This document shows, piece by piece, positions 25,073 to 36,893 of a stretch of 64,000 bases of DNA. The notes under the pieces are model-generated. The model saw only the letters and a list, made by a program, of their open reading frames with translations. It was not told the origin of the DNA and did not search any database. A program made the translations under genes and the position numbers. This DNA is from Calycina herbarum (taxonomy: Eukaryota; Ascomycota; Leotiomycetes; Helotiales; Pezizellaceae). The stretch spans positions 1 through 64,000 of the forward strand of contig LLEY01000046.1 in NCBI GenBank assembly GCA_001414485.1. Direction: 5' to 3'. Each line of letters opens with the position of its first letter. The first letter of the stretch is position 1.

Positions 25073-25720
25073 TTAGTGATGAAAATCAGGTATCATCTTA
25101 AAAACAACCCGAGGATCTAATCCCTCTATTGGCTCAGGGGAAACCGGCTCTCCAGGAGGAGGAGGAAGAGCTTTATCCCTTGGAGTCGTGAGATTCCTCT
25201 TTGGTTTCTCATTTCCTCGGTTGTCTGAATTCAAAGAAATTGCCTTTCTCATCGGGACCTCCCCGCGGGCCAAGATCCTATTCTCCGTCGTCTTCCTCCT
25301 TTCCTCTGTACGATCTTCCAGCACTTTCCTCTCTATTTCCGTTCGACTTCCACTGCTAGCGCCCCTCCCAACTCCTCCCATCCCCTCTAATTCCTCCCCT
25401 CCTCTCCAAACTAACAACCCATCATCGAGCCACTTCTCCTTCTTGTCTTCTCGGACATATGGACAACCCGCCCTTGTCATCCCACAGTCCCCGTCTATAA
25501 CTTCAATAGGGTCCTCGAAAAATAGCGGACAGTTCCTCATATCTAAGACTGTATTTGGCATATCGTCCCATGTTGTAGTGTATGTGTGGATATGGAGGTA
25601 CCAGTGTTTATTCGTTTCTGAGTTTGCGGATTCTTGGGCTTTCAGATGGTGTTTGCAAGGTTTCAGACGGGTGAGTTTACAGGGGCAGTCTGTGAAAATG
25701 TGGGGTTGGTGGAGACACAT
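25073..25720 (-). CDS. Small hypothetical protein with cysteine-rich N-terminus
   Basis: Uninterrupted 215-codon frame. The N-terminus is short and cysteine/histidine-rich: M-C-L-H-Q-P-H, then C-P-C, then C-K-H-H. Such a start is common in small orphan proteins of leotiomycete fungi. A W-D-D block with more cysteines follows (C-P-L-F-F, D-C-G-M, C-P-Y-V). The C-terminal half is charged, low complexity and proline-rich (P-P-P-P-G-E-P). No signal peptide or membrane span. Function unknown. Codon pattern and lack of stops over 645 nt support a real gene, but an intron upstream could add residues. Confidence 0.6.
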   Translation of the reverse strand: MCLHQPHIFTDCPCKLTRLKPCKHHLKAQESANSETNKHWYLHIHTYTTTWDDMPNTVLDMRNCPLFFEDPIEVIDGDCGMTRAGCPYVREDKKEKWLDDGLLVWRGGEELEGMGGVGRGASSGSRTEIERKVLEDRTEERRKTTENRILARGEVPMRKAISLNSDNRGNEKPKRNLTTPRDKALPPPPGEPVSPEPIEGLDPRVVFKMIPDFHH

Positions 25721-26283
25721 TTTATGGATTTATGGTGTGTGGATGTCTGTGGTTTTTTGTCTGTGTCTCTGTTTGTATCTCACTGCGTTGTGTTAGCTAG
25801 AGAAGAGGACCTTAAAATCGGGTACTGATGGATGGGTTTAGAGAGGGAGAGGGATATCATGCTTGGGAAGGGAATATGGAGAGGATGACTTGAATGGAGC
25901 GGAGTTGTTTATTGTTCTGAGGAATCCTTCTGGGTCTAATTAAAGGGTATTCACAGGGTTTGCGTTGGAGTCAATAATGAGGTACCTGTCATCGTGACTG
26001 TTTGGATGGCAAGCAAGCAAAGTTAAGCGAGACATGAAAGTTTTATTCTATTCTCTACCATAGAAGAAGATAAGTGAATAACCTTAGGTGATAAACTCTG
26101 CATCATATAATAAGCCCAATTACAAGTATTGAGTGAATCCGTCTTTCTTTTACGAGAAGTTTCCCAGCGAGTAAAGGTCTAACAGTTATTCAGTCTCTAG
26201 AAATTCTCAGCATATATTTAAACCAGCTCTCACAGTCTCAGAACACTCTTGACACCAACAGCTCCAAGAAAAATATCTTCGAA
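25721..26283. promoter_or_regulatory. Divergent intergenic region
   Basis: 560 bp between two diverging orphan genes. A pyrimidine-rich stretch near 26190-26270 precedes the plus-strand start, as usual for fungal promoters. No recognised motif. Confidence 0.3.
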
Positions 26284-27076
26284 ATGTCAGGTAATAATAA
26301 TATCTCGGAGTGGGAAGCCGCCTGGAATGCTAGCAATAGTGAAAATGGCCGAGGCAGGAGTCGTTCAAGAAGCAATGTAAACAACTTACCCCCACAGGGC
26401 GCTGGTCTCGACAACAGAGCCTCTAGAAGGGGAAGCCTCCCAAGAAGCAATTTCGGCAACAATCCTCCGCAGAGCGCTATATTGCCTTAGGCCCCGTCAC
26501 TTAGCTCACAGGAGTCGGAGTCGCTTACGAGGCAATTTCAACAATCAAAATTCACAAGGCTCAATTCTACCTTCTCGCATCGACTATGGTACCTCGGGAA
26601 GCAGTAGCAACTACCACTGCTCTCATCAATCAGTCCTGGCTCCGAATCTTGAGTATCAATCACAGCATTACCCTAGAGCTGGCGTCTCCGTCATGCATTC
26701 ACGATTTGACCAACAGCCACGAGGACTAAATAACAATAACCCCTTTCTCCCATCGCATCTCGACCGAAGCGACGGGCGACAAAAACAAGGAGAGTGTGAA
26801 CAAATTCATTTGGAGACGTTGGATGGAAATTGTGTCTGTGGGTTCCTATGGGTTAGACAGGGTAATGGGTTTCGATGCCAAGGAGGGCAGCATTATATCA
26901 CCGATGAGCTGGTTGCCGAAGGCAAGGGACGCCACTACTGTTGGACACCTTTAGGATGGGAAGGACCATACCATACTGGTCGAAGCTCCGCACAAATGAA
27001 GGCGATAGGAGATATAATGCAAGGCCTACCCCAGTCTAGTGATCATAGGAGTGGGAGGAGACCTCCACCGAGATAG
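26284..27076 (+). pseudogene. Orphan protein gene with a frameshift near 26470-26490
   Basis: Frame 1 runs from ATG 26284 to TAG 26488-26490. It encodes an Asn/Ser/Arg-rich chain with the motif N-N-x-P-P-Q. Frame 2 is open from 26489 to 27076 and continues the same style (R-G-N-F-N-N-Q-N-S-Q-G-S-I-L-P), then enters a compact cysteine-containing domain (D-G-N-C-V-C-G-F-L-W-V, R-C-Q-G-G-Q-H-Y, Y-C-W-T-P-L-G-W). The S-I-L-P motif occurs on both sides of the break, so the two frames belong to one protein. No usable intron bridges them, so a one-base indel, either real or an assembly error, is the simplest reading. Function unknown. Confidence 0.55.
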
Positions 27077-27483
27077 ATGACACTATGTAATGTAATAACA
27101 CGTCTAATTTTCATTATAACATCACCATTCCTACTGAAACTTCGAATTTGTGAGTGGTTCGATGTAATTTATATGGGGTAAAGAAAATATTCACATTGCC
27201 TAAAATTAATTCAAAGCGTCACACATCATACCTCTTAATTCCCCGTTCGTCCCCAAGGAAAGACGCAGGTATCACATACCACTGAACTTTCCCATTTTCT
27301 CCCAATCAGTCCAGCAACGACGAGAATTTCTCTCGAAAAATGCAAGAATGTAAACTTTTTCAAAAATGATATTTGCACACGTGATAGTTATCAATATCAA
27401 GGTCAAGGTCAACTATTGAGCTGTACAAACTAAAGAACGACGCTCGATTGTGAGGGATCAGGAGTTTGCCATGAAAGAAAGGT
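27077..27483. other. Convergent intergenic region
   Basis: About 400 bp of AT-rich 3' flank between the frame-shifted orphan and the retropepsin-like gene. No gene seen. Confidence 0.4.
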
Positions 27484-28686
27484 CTACCTTCTCCTAAATC
27501 GGTCCTTAATTGGATCGTATTCGCGATCAAAAATCAACTCGACCCTATCCTCGGTCCAAAAGAAGTTCAAGGCTGTTGATTCCATCTTCTCTAAACTGTT
27601 CTGTCCCAGCAAATTGATTCCCGCGAATTTCGAGTTCTCTTCTGCCTTCTCGACATGTATTTCAACCCCACGTATTTTTACTTTGTCTACCACTTCCCCA
27701 TATCTATTAGTCCGACGGTTATTCAATTCAAGGCGGTCCCAAACCTTGTGCCAAATTAGTTGTGGGCTTCATCAGTTTTTCAACTTTGCATACCTCTTGC
27801 GAAAGGAGCGTACACGGCGCACCTGTATCCAGAAGAAATATGACATTATAGGAACGTTTTCGCCCATGCGTTGGAGATGTAGGTAGTGGTATCATTATTC
27901 GTCTCGATTCGTTTTGGGTCAAAATACCGGTGATCAGGTTCGAAGAGTTTCTCCCATTTCCTCTATCTTCCACGGGTGAAAGATATCGTACCCCAATCTG
28001 GTTGGAGATGCTTCCGAAAAGCATCCGTGGTGTGACGTCTTGAAGGAGAATTTCAGGCTTCAACAGTCGACTGGGCTTATTATAGGAGTATAGTTTTAGT
28101 ACCACAGCAATGAAGTTGGCAGATTGCAAACAGAATGGTATATTGGAGAACTTGCTCACCATTTCAGAGTTTTCTAAGAAGGCCGTGGGGTTGCGGGCTT
28201 TTCGTGCAATGTTCAAAAATTCCGAAGTTCGTATCTCTGTTACTCTTCCCTGCATTGGCAAAGCTTCTTTCCCTTGAGCTGTGGTGTTGTTTTGAGAAGT
28301 GCGCGAGTTGCTGCTGGGGTTTGGGGATGTTTGGCCATACACTGCGACTGTCTCTTGGCGAGGTTGTGGGATACTTCCAGATGACGAAGAAGACGAATCC
28401 GTTGATTGCAACACTGAATAACCTGAGCTTGAACCTGTTTCGATTGATTGAGAGGCGGCATTATCGTCCTGATCCATGAAGTGATAATCATATTTATCTA
28501 ACGGGTGTTATTGTATGACAGAATAGCTCAAAAGTACAGATCCAAACCTTTTCCGACAAGACGATAACATCCATATCGATACTGGCCAGTCTTGACTTCT
28601 ACCCAATCCCATTTGCTCCATTGTGACGGATAAGCGGGAGTAGAAGAATGGGCTGTTTCCTTGCCCTTTCCTTTATTCTTGCCCAT
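27484..28686 (-). CDS. Retropepsin-like aspartic protease-domain protein
   Basis: Three exons on the minus strand, 28686-28548, 28497-27794 and 27744-27484, join in frame to 367 residues (introns 50 and 49 nt). The start begins M-G-K-N-K-G-K-G and leads into an aromatic block W-S-K-W-D-W, and a Ser/Gln/Asn-rich linker follows. The C-terminal domain carries the catalytic F-L-L-D-T-G-A (D at about residue 270). The second conserved psi-loop-type block is I-N-L-L-G-Q-N (about 324-330). This is the layout of single-domain clan AA proteases that act as dimers, as in retroelements and the Ddi1 family. No gag, RT or integrase sequence adjoins, and the gene has spliceosomal introns, so it is a cellular gene rather than an active retroelement. 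Intron 2 ends in AAG. Confidence 0.72.
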
Positions 28687-29958
28687 TGTAAGAAATTTGG
28701 GTAATAGCGTTCAAATTTCAGCGTAAACTCCGAGTTCAGGGGATTAATTACTAGAATCATACATTTGCCATGTGAAAGATTTGTTGTGTATGTTGGAACT
28801 TGGGGGAAGACTACATAGATAATGACCTAAAATCGTGTGTGGCTTTTCGGTTGACAGCCTCACTGTATCCAGCTCAGCTGGATGCAGCACCATGAGAAGG
28901 TTTTACACCAGTGGAAGCCCTTGCCATAAAGATTGTCTCTCATAATCTGGTAGAGGTCGGCATCGAATCACATTGAGTCTGACACTGACAGCTGCAGGCA
29001 TTGTTGTTGATGCCCGACGGTGTCTAATATTGCCCAAAATACCACGAGGCTGCGCTTACACGCACGAAGATATCGCGGGGTCTGCCTTATTTCCACCGGC
29101 AATATATGTCAAGATGCATGGCATCAAGTCACCAGTGGAGATTATCCATAGCAAGCTCTGTCAAGAAGGACAGATCTTATTGGATGAAGGCTAGTACATT
29201 GGAAGGAATAGAAATCGGAAACCAACCCATTTCCACAAGACAGCCTCATATGGATGTGATCACATAAAAGCGAGAAACATACCTAGTACATATACCTAGG
29301 CAAAGTCCTTCATTCCCATTAACTGACTTGGAGATAATTGTATTTATGAAAAGAATGAGCGATGTCCTATCCCAACTTCAACCACCTCACCAAACCAAGT
29401 TTGGAATGAGATGAAACACCCTGTGATCAAGTGCAATTAAAGTCATCACAGTTTTCGTTTCTCCTGAACTTCCCATGTCAGAGGTAGTCAAGGATTAAGC
29501 GAGTCAAAAAATGATGATTACACCCCCGTGGGGTCGATGAACGTCTGTCAACATCTGCCTGCTCTTGTCTCCTACGCCAAATTTTCAGTCAGAATAAGCC
29601 AATTCGCATTTGTTTTACGTCCATATATCTTGGGCAATTTCGACCCAGGGTGACGTTTCTGAATCTTGCGTCTTTCTGCTTAGCGAAAAGGTGCATTTCA
29701 ATAGTTCAGATAAAGCAGTATAATAAGCTACCTCATAGAAATAACATTCCCAAAGAATTACAATTCCAAGACAACTACTGGGCTTATATAAATAAAAAAG
29801 TGGAAAAATTGTCCGGGGGGTAATCCTTCACAGCTGCACCACAACCAAGAATTGATCTCCACTAACACTCACCTCCGCATATATAACCACATTCCTCTAC
29901 TCCCCTCTATCAATCCCAAACACCATATCTTCAAACTCGTTCCTCAAGCATCCCAAAC
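28687..29958. other. Intergenic region, 1.27 kb
   Basis: Upstream region of the retropepsin-like gene and of the tautomerase relic. A 73-codon frame (28973-29194) shows no family features. Nothing else supported. Confidence 0.4.
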
Positions 29959-30451
29959 ATGCCCCTCTACACCTTCACCACCAACGAGAACTCGGCACCC
30001 CAAAAATAACCCAAGCAATCGCCAACCTCCACGCCCAAACATTCCACACAGACCCCGCCCTCGTATGAGTAGAATTCGTCAATAAACACTTGATACAATC
30101 TAGAGCTAGCCATGTATGAGTTACTTTCCTTATCTACAAGACTTACTAAATTACATCGAAGGGCGGACCAAGGTGGAAACCATCTACCGGTTTTTTTTTC
30201 GAAAAACACTTACAACTGATTACCTAGTCACCCAGATTCCCTTCACCGGTTCCGCCGAAGAGTGGAAAGTGTATTGTGGCAAGATCGTAAAACTTTGGGG
30301 TCGTGGATTGAGGAGTATTTATTTGCGACGGGTAGATATGGAGTTTGAGGTTGAGGAGGCAGGAAGAGAGGGGAGGGACGAAGACGTTGCGAGCGGAAGG
30401 AAGCGAAAACTCTTGATACATGGAAATAACAATATAATTCTTCACCTCTAG
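29959..30451 (+). pseudogene. Tautomerase-like (4-oxalocrotonate/cis-CaaD type) pseudogene
   Basis: Begins M-P-L-Y-T-F-T-T with the N-terminal Pro expected of the tautomerase superfamily, where Pro2 is the catalytic base. After a frameshift near 29990 a second frame reads T-P-K-I-T-Q-A-I-A-N-L-H, then F-H-T-D-P-A-L-V, interrupted by TGA at 30066-30068. It resumes V-E-F-V-N-K-H. A third segment (30155-30451) holds G-R-T-K-V-E-T and an acidic/basic tail. At least two lesions make this a relic. Family call is by resemblance only. Confidence 0.5.
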
Positions 30452-30765
30452 TATGATTCATTCACCAATCATAATGTTGACTAATTATGTTACTGTTTGA
30501 TAGTATTAAGTAGTGAGTCTAGTATATTTAGCTATTGAATAATAGTATTCAAACTATTTAGAGTATTTAGTTAAGTAACTAAAGTCTGGAACGTCTAAAA
30601 GTTTAGAGTACTGGAACTTATCTAAGGAAAATGTATTCAATTTGATTGTTCTGGAAGTTTTAAAATAATTCAGCTAGCTGAATAGAGTAGAGGCTTAACT
30701 TATAACGAATTCAGGGTATGCCTAGACAGAAATGGTCAATGTTGTAATTGGTGAATGAAGCATAC
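30451..30765. mobile_element. Small terminal-inverted-repeat element (MITE-like), about 315 bp
   Basis: The left end GTATGATTCATTCACCAATC and the complement of the right end GTATGCTTCATTCACCAATT are inverted repeats of about 30 bp; the homology continues through a TTGAC block. The interior is AT-rich and non-coding. It abuts the stop codon of the tautomerase relic. Flanks share CACCT but a clean target duplication is not resolved. Confidence 0.6.
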
Positions 30766-31534
30766 CACCTACTCCAAACTCCATGTTCAACGCAAAACTT
30801 TTCCTCACCATCAACCGCCCTCAAAGATTTCCATAACAAATAATTCCTTTCCACAAGCACCCCAAACTCCATTTCAACCCCAACATTTTATCTCCAGCCA
30901 ACTCCCCCTCCTCAACGTTCTCAATGATCCAAAGCATCAAAACTCCCACAAGATACTAATTATTTCAAACAGCTAGCTAGTTTAATATTCCAAATCATCA
31001 CAAGTTTTTAGGAGATTTCTTGTAATTACTCTAGAAATTTGGACCAATGAGAAATGAGGTAAGTACCAATCTAAAGGGCGAGTTATCTTTCGACAACAAC
31101 TTCTCACATCTCGCTTCTCGCCTCCCACCCTCTTTCACCACCCTTAACCTCTTCTTCAACCCCCACCAAGCTCCCTATTCTCCCTCTTCAGAGTCACAAT
31201 CCGTTCCTTGGCTACAATCAAAACCGTTGAAGTTAGAGGATTACATTTAACCTAGCTCTACGGAAACCCGTAAAGATTGTAATCCAAGGACACACAAGGA
31301 CACGTTTTGGATTATTATATATATGTGCATTTATTTTTGTGGTATATTCCTACATTGTTACAAGTGCTCTCTGCCTACAACCAACAAACGACGAGCTCCC
31401 AACGCCATGCCCTATCAGACCATCTCAAAAAGGAAATTCCGCTCAAAATACAAGAATGAGAGTGAAAAACCTCCGTTTCTTCCTTTCAGACAAAGACACA
31501 AAAAACAATGCCCTCACCCATGCAGCACCCCTTT
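30766..31534. other. Intergenic region before the SEC3 3' end
   Basis: AT-rich with several short frames on the plus strand (30755-31250), none convincing. It includes the 3' flank of SEC3. Confidence 0.4.
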
Positions 31535-34500
31535 TTATTTCCTAAAAGCCGCCGAGACATCCCCCCTCGTCCACTCAGCAATAACATCTCCATCATACAC
31601 ATCTCGACTAATAGTCAAGATCCGATCCTCAACCTTCTCATAGTACCGCTCACAATTCCCCACCACCTTGGCCACCAGTCCACGACTGAGACCCGGATCA
31701 TCCGCATCCCCAAAGTGTTTCTCTACTCGTTTCTTCAGCGTCTCTATCCCCCGTCTAATCTCCTTCGAATCATACCCAGCAAGGATCTTCTTGAATGTAC
31801 TCTTGGAATGACTTGGCATCCCCGAGATTTTCGAAGCTGGTTCTCCCGGTTGACGCGAAAGCATTAAACTCTCTGTGCTCTCAAGGAAGTCTAGGAGTTT
31901 GCCGAGTGGCCTTCGAATGACGGCGCCGAGGTAGAGGGACATGTGTTCTTCCATTTCTTGGGATGCATTTTGTTTCCAGTCTTCGAGAACCGGGTTCGAT
32001 CGAGCATCGACTTCCTCTAAATAGTGATTCATATTTTCTATCAGTAAGATCTGATAATTCAAGGCTTCCTTGTCTTCTGGATCGTTACCAGAGGTTTGTG
32101 CGCTGGGATTTTCTCTTGCAATAACCTTGAGAGATTCAAACATGGTTTTGTTGACACGAACATAGGCGTTGTTTACCGTCTCCCGAATTTCTAGGTCATC
32201 CGCGGAGGCGAGCATGGTTTCGAGTGAAAGAGAGAAGGAGGGGAATATGCGAATGAACGCAATGACACCTTTACGCTTCTTGATCTTGACTTTTGTGTCT
32301 TCAATTGCACGTATTTGTTCGTCGAGGAATCTCATAAAGAGTCCAAGAAGTTTCGTGTGGAGTTTTTGGAGTGTCTTGGCGAGGAATTCTTGGCTCGACT
32401 CTTCGAACTGGATGAGTTTGCGTTCGATGGCAACGATGACTCCCACACCTTGTCTATTCCTTTGTTAGCATGAAATAATAATAAAAAACTCTGCCTGGTT
32501 CAGGAGGGGTCCTTACAATGGATCTGCTTGAATTGACCAGTCTACAAGTGCTTGCATATCAGCTGGGAAGAAACCATAAATTTCTTCCATTGATTGTACA
32601 ACAAGCTTTGCTAGATCCCTGTTGGGATCCATTACTTGAGGCTTTCTCAAATCCCCACCCCGCCTTCTATCGGGCGGAGCAGCAGCGACTGCATCTGGGA
32701 AGTCTGACTGTTCGAGGGAAGTGACGTGGAAGAAGTTCACAATGAAATTCTGTTCCATGCTCATTATTGGTATCATTTCATCAAGGGCTCCCGAGAAAAC
32801 TTCGTGGGGCTGCAGACGACCGTCTGCCTTGTCGATGGAGGTTTTGCTAGAGTTCTCCCCAATTGGGGAACGCAAACTCTTGGCAAGAGTTTGACTTCTT
32901 TTTACTGTCAATTTTCGAGCCGTAGTAGCAATACCTTGCTCTTGCTTTTCAACTTGAGATGTGAAAAGTATGTCGGCCTCATCACCAGTAGGTTTCCTTG
33001 CAATTCGTTTCCAAGAGAACACTGCATCTCTGAACTCGTCCTGGTAGAGGGGTTTGCAGACCATCTCATATGTCTTGATAAGCTCCTCCCATTCGGGCTT
33101 GTCAACCTCTCGAGAGAACAACATGAGAGGGCTATACCTCCAAAGAATATCACGAGCCAGTTCATGATTTCGTGGATCAAGTTTTGCTTTTCCTGCCGAC
33201 CTGGTAAGGTTGGTTCCCTTCTCACGCTCCAGAGCCTTCCGGGTCTCGTCAATAGCAGCACCGAATTTGACTTGAAGGAATGGTTTGAGGCGACGAAGAA
33301 ACAAGACACTTTCGTTCTTGTACACATCTTTCTTTTCCTGCAGAACACGCATGCTTCCAATCTCAGAGTTATTGAAGCCACCAGGCTTTCCTGAATTCAC
33401 GCTTCCATCTTCGCTTCGCCGAGGACCAGAGAGACCGAGAGAAGGGTCTATGGTGAGCATAGCCTTGAATAGGGTGACCAATGACGACTCGATTTGCTCC
33501 AGACCACGTGGTGATTCAAGAGACGCCTCGCGCAAACTACCCAGCTGTTCTGAAGAGATGGAAATCGTATCGAGAAGGGTTTTGAGTTCTGCTTGCAACA
33601 AACGCTGGTTGGCAGTTTGGACCTGCAGACCCTGTGATTGCGCCTCGATGTAGGCAATATCTTCGTTCAGTGTCTAAAAAGTTAGCAATTTGATCAACAA
33701 AATTAAATAGAAAACTTACGCTAAGTTCAACGGAATACAATGTGAGCAAGCCATCGAGCTCATCACATTCCTCTATACATTTATCCAGACCACTCTTTAT
33801 TCCTTCTATTCTTTCGTCCTCCTCGTCTAATCTCGATAACCAACCCCCGGCTTGGATTTTATTGAGTTCTCGGTCAATTTCGTCCTGCATTTGGTCCATG
33901 TTCTTGGTTCTAATTCCTTCGCCCACCCATCCAAACTGTTCCCACAGCTCAACCAAATCACTGCCCCGACCCCCAAGGATACTGGAATCAACCCCCAGAG
34001 AGGCCAATTCTTTGTGCATCGTCTCGGACACCGGTTTCGGTCGCCTAGGCTCTCGTGCCTTTGGTTTTTCAACAGTAGCGACTTCTGCAGGCGCTTCGAC
34101 GCTTGAAGGACGCCCAGTTGGCGGAACTGTGATTTTCACTTCGGGTATACTATCTTTATTCTTTCGGGGTGACTTTCCGGGGGATACTGTAGCTGCAGCG
34201 GTAGCTGGTGTCGGCGAATTCGTGCTGTCACTACTCATACCCCGCACAAGGGAAGGGGCTGGAACGACACCAGTTATTCCATCTGGTCCATCGGTCTGTT
34301 TTGCCTGCATCTCTCGGAGACGTTCAGCAGCACCTCCTGCTCTCGGCTTGAACGAATTGAAAGCACTCGCAGCCTTTGCAGCCTTGAGGAAAGAACCTGC
34401 TACGTCGCCCTTTGACTTTTTCTTAATCATAGGGCCAAGCCCAGGACGCGCTTCTTCTTCTGGCGAGGTAGGTGATAGCGTGTCAGGAATTTCGGGAACC

Positions 34501-36087
34501 TTGGGAACTTCTGGTATTTCCACAGTCGGAGGGGGGACAGGGGATGGAACCGATGCTGCTACAGGTACGCTATTCGAGCTTTTGAGGGATTCAGATCTGG
34601 CTGCAGATTCGGATGACTTTCTAGGAGTAGATTCAGACGATTTTCTAGGTCTGTCCGACCTGCCCGAGCCATTGGTATTCCCTGGCAGATTGCTCATAGC
34701 TACATCCGAATCCCGTGGCTGCGTTCGTTCGGTACTACGGACTGGTGGGCGCAAATCTTCTCTTCGCATTCCGGGGCTGGCTAATGGCGCGGGTATCATA
34801 TCATCGTTCGTGTTTTGACCACGTTGACGTGAAGAGTCACCAAGGTTTGCTATTGGAGGTCTACGTCGTTCGGGAGGTAACGCCAAAGGTGTTGGCACAG
34901 GTGGAACATCGGTTACGGGGTCTTTGGCATTGGAATAACTGCTGTCTGGCGTTCCCACTCGTAATGAGTTTGGTGTAATACTACGATCCCCAAATCTTCC
35001 TGGAGCAGGGGAAACTCCATTTGTCCCGCCGCGAGAACGCGGGGTTACATTTGCAGAAGTGTTGTCATCCCCTCTTCCAAATGATTCTTGGCTCTGATTT
35101 GAACCAGCCAGTCTTCGCAAGACTGGCGGATTCTGCAAAGGAGTAGTGGCACCAGACTCCATGCTCCCACTTGGTGACTCTTCACGGCGATTCCGCAACG
35201 CGGGTCTCGAGGTTTGAGACGTGAAGGACGACGCTGCACTTGGGGGCATAGGAGGCGCGGGCCCTGGGGAGGTTCTCTGCATGCCATCACGGCTAGGCTG
35301 TGGACGCAAAACTCGATCTTGTGGTAGGGGCGGTGGGCGATTCTGAGTTTGGCCATAAGTTAGACGTGGTGGTGGTGGACCAGCAGCTGGTTGCAGTGAA
35401 GGCGGAATAGGTCGAGCAGCGGCGGCCGCAGAAACACCCAGTAGCTGGTCTCGCTCCCTTTGGTCGAATCCAATAAGTTCGGGATTTTTTCCTCCGGTGT
35501 ATTTTGTGAATATCTTCACGAGACTTGCAATGAAAAATTGCTTTTCCTTCGGGGTGTTTGCTTGCCAGTAATACGGCTTCCCAATATTGACGATAAATCC
35601 ATTGCCCCCTGCCCATAGTTTGTGTTGTTCTTCTTCTGGCGTAGTAGGCGTTGAGCCCCCGAAAGACTTTACGCCCGACAGGTCATCGAGCATCCAAGTC
35701 TTGCCGATTGAGAAGCTTCCGTTGGCATTTTCCCTTGCCTTGTGCATACGGACTCGCCCAGATTTGCGCACAGCGACAATAATGAGACGGGGTTTCTTCG
35801 TAGCTGGATTGGAATTTAACGGAGGGGGGGCGGATGGGTATGCCGCATCTTCGATGATTCTGATATGGGTGATGTATGATTCCAGTACTGTCCGGTGGTT
35901 AGTATATAGCTTCCCACGACATCCTTAAGACGGGGCTCAAGGGGGGCAGCGCACAGGATCCATCTTCATCTTTTTTGCCAAAGCAAGTCTCGATAATCCT
36001 CCGCTTCTCATCCTCAAACCTTTCTGCCCTACTCATTCCATTGCTTGTACCGTTGACCCCGCCAGGTCCATTCAAAGAACCGTCCAT
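31535..36087 (-). CDS. SEC3: Exocyst complex component Sec3
   Basis: Four exons on the minus strand, 36087-35955, 35887-33720, 33673-32517 and 32453-31535, join in frame to 1458 residues, typical of filamentous-fungal Sec3. The N-terminal lipid-binding PH-like domain (about residues 45-170) includes Y-I-T-H-I-R-I-I, R-L-I-I-V-A-V-R-K-S-G-R-V and K-T-W-M-L-D-D-L. A long Pro/Ser/Arg-rich disordered linker follows (about 200-680). The helical Sec3 C-terminal region starts near residue 700 and runs to the end (N-E-D-I-A-Y-I-E-A-Q-S-Q-G-L-Q-V-Q-T-A-N-Q, later V-E-D-R-I-L-T-I). Sec3 marks sites of exocytosis at the hyphal tip plasma membrane and tethers secretory vesicles with the other exocyst subunits. 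Introns are 67, 46 and 63 nt. Confidence 0.95.
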
Positions 36088-36893
36088 TTGGCGGAGCCAC
36101 GTCGTGTGGACGAAGCTGTCAAGATATCCGATCGGTCATCTATGGGTGTGCGCAGTTGGGAGGTTGGTCGTGGTGAAGCTCCAGCTTCATGGCTATGCTA
36201 TGGGTGGTATTGAACTGCCCGTCAGCAGTTTGTTGGGCTTGATAATGATGGGAGACGCATCTACGGTTTCATGCGCGTGAGGTTGATTTCGAGGTTCGAG
36301 GAGCGATCGGATCCACCAGATAATCCCTGCGAGGGAGAAAAGGCTTAGTGTGGTGGTCGAGTACTGCCACGAATGCTGTTCTTATATCATCTAAGATTTA
36401 GTTAGACACTTTAGCGGATTAAAATAAATTGGATTAATCTAGTATGCCAATTCAAGCTTTAGTGAGGTTCATCTAAATGTCGCTGCAAAGGTAACCTTTC
36501 TCGTACTAATTACCAGCAAATAAGAAAGTGATTAACTGGAATTAATTTCGCCTTCTTCAAGTTGGCCTCAACTCGACTTATTGATTTTCCATTTTCTTGA
36601 AGTGGATGGGCAGAGAGATATTTACTCTTCCTATATAAGCCCCACTATAACTTCCTATGGTATTATAATATGTAGTAACACAAATGGAAGTGAAGGGATT
36701 CGAAAGTTGACGGCTTGGTAAAGGCGGGAGCTGCTGGGATGTGGCTAGTGGTAAACGCACAGCCACATCTTTAGCGCGTAAAAAAAGCTCGTTATCTTAA
36801 GCGATAAGAAAAATATTTCCCCAGAGAGGTGGCATAGATCGCGACATCTCCAACCTTCAACTTCAACCAGACAGAATTGATCCACGATCAATC
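36088..36893. promoter_or_regulatory. Divergent promoter region between SEC3 and the SRP40-like gene
   Basis: 800 bp between the two start codons. A TATATAAG-like element near 36632 and pyrimidine runs before 36894 are visible; no other gene is seen. Confidence 0.35.

Noticed and set aside
33742..34818. 358-codon plus-strand frame
   Set aside because: Antisense of the SEC3 disordered linker, whose biased codons leave long open shadows. SEC3 itself is well supported.
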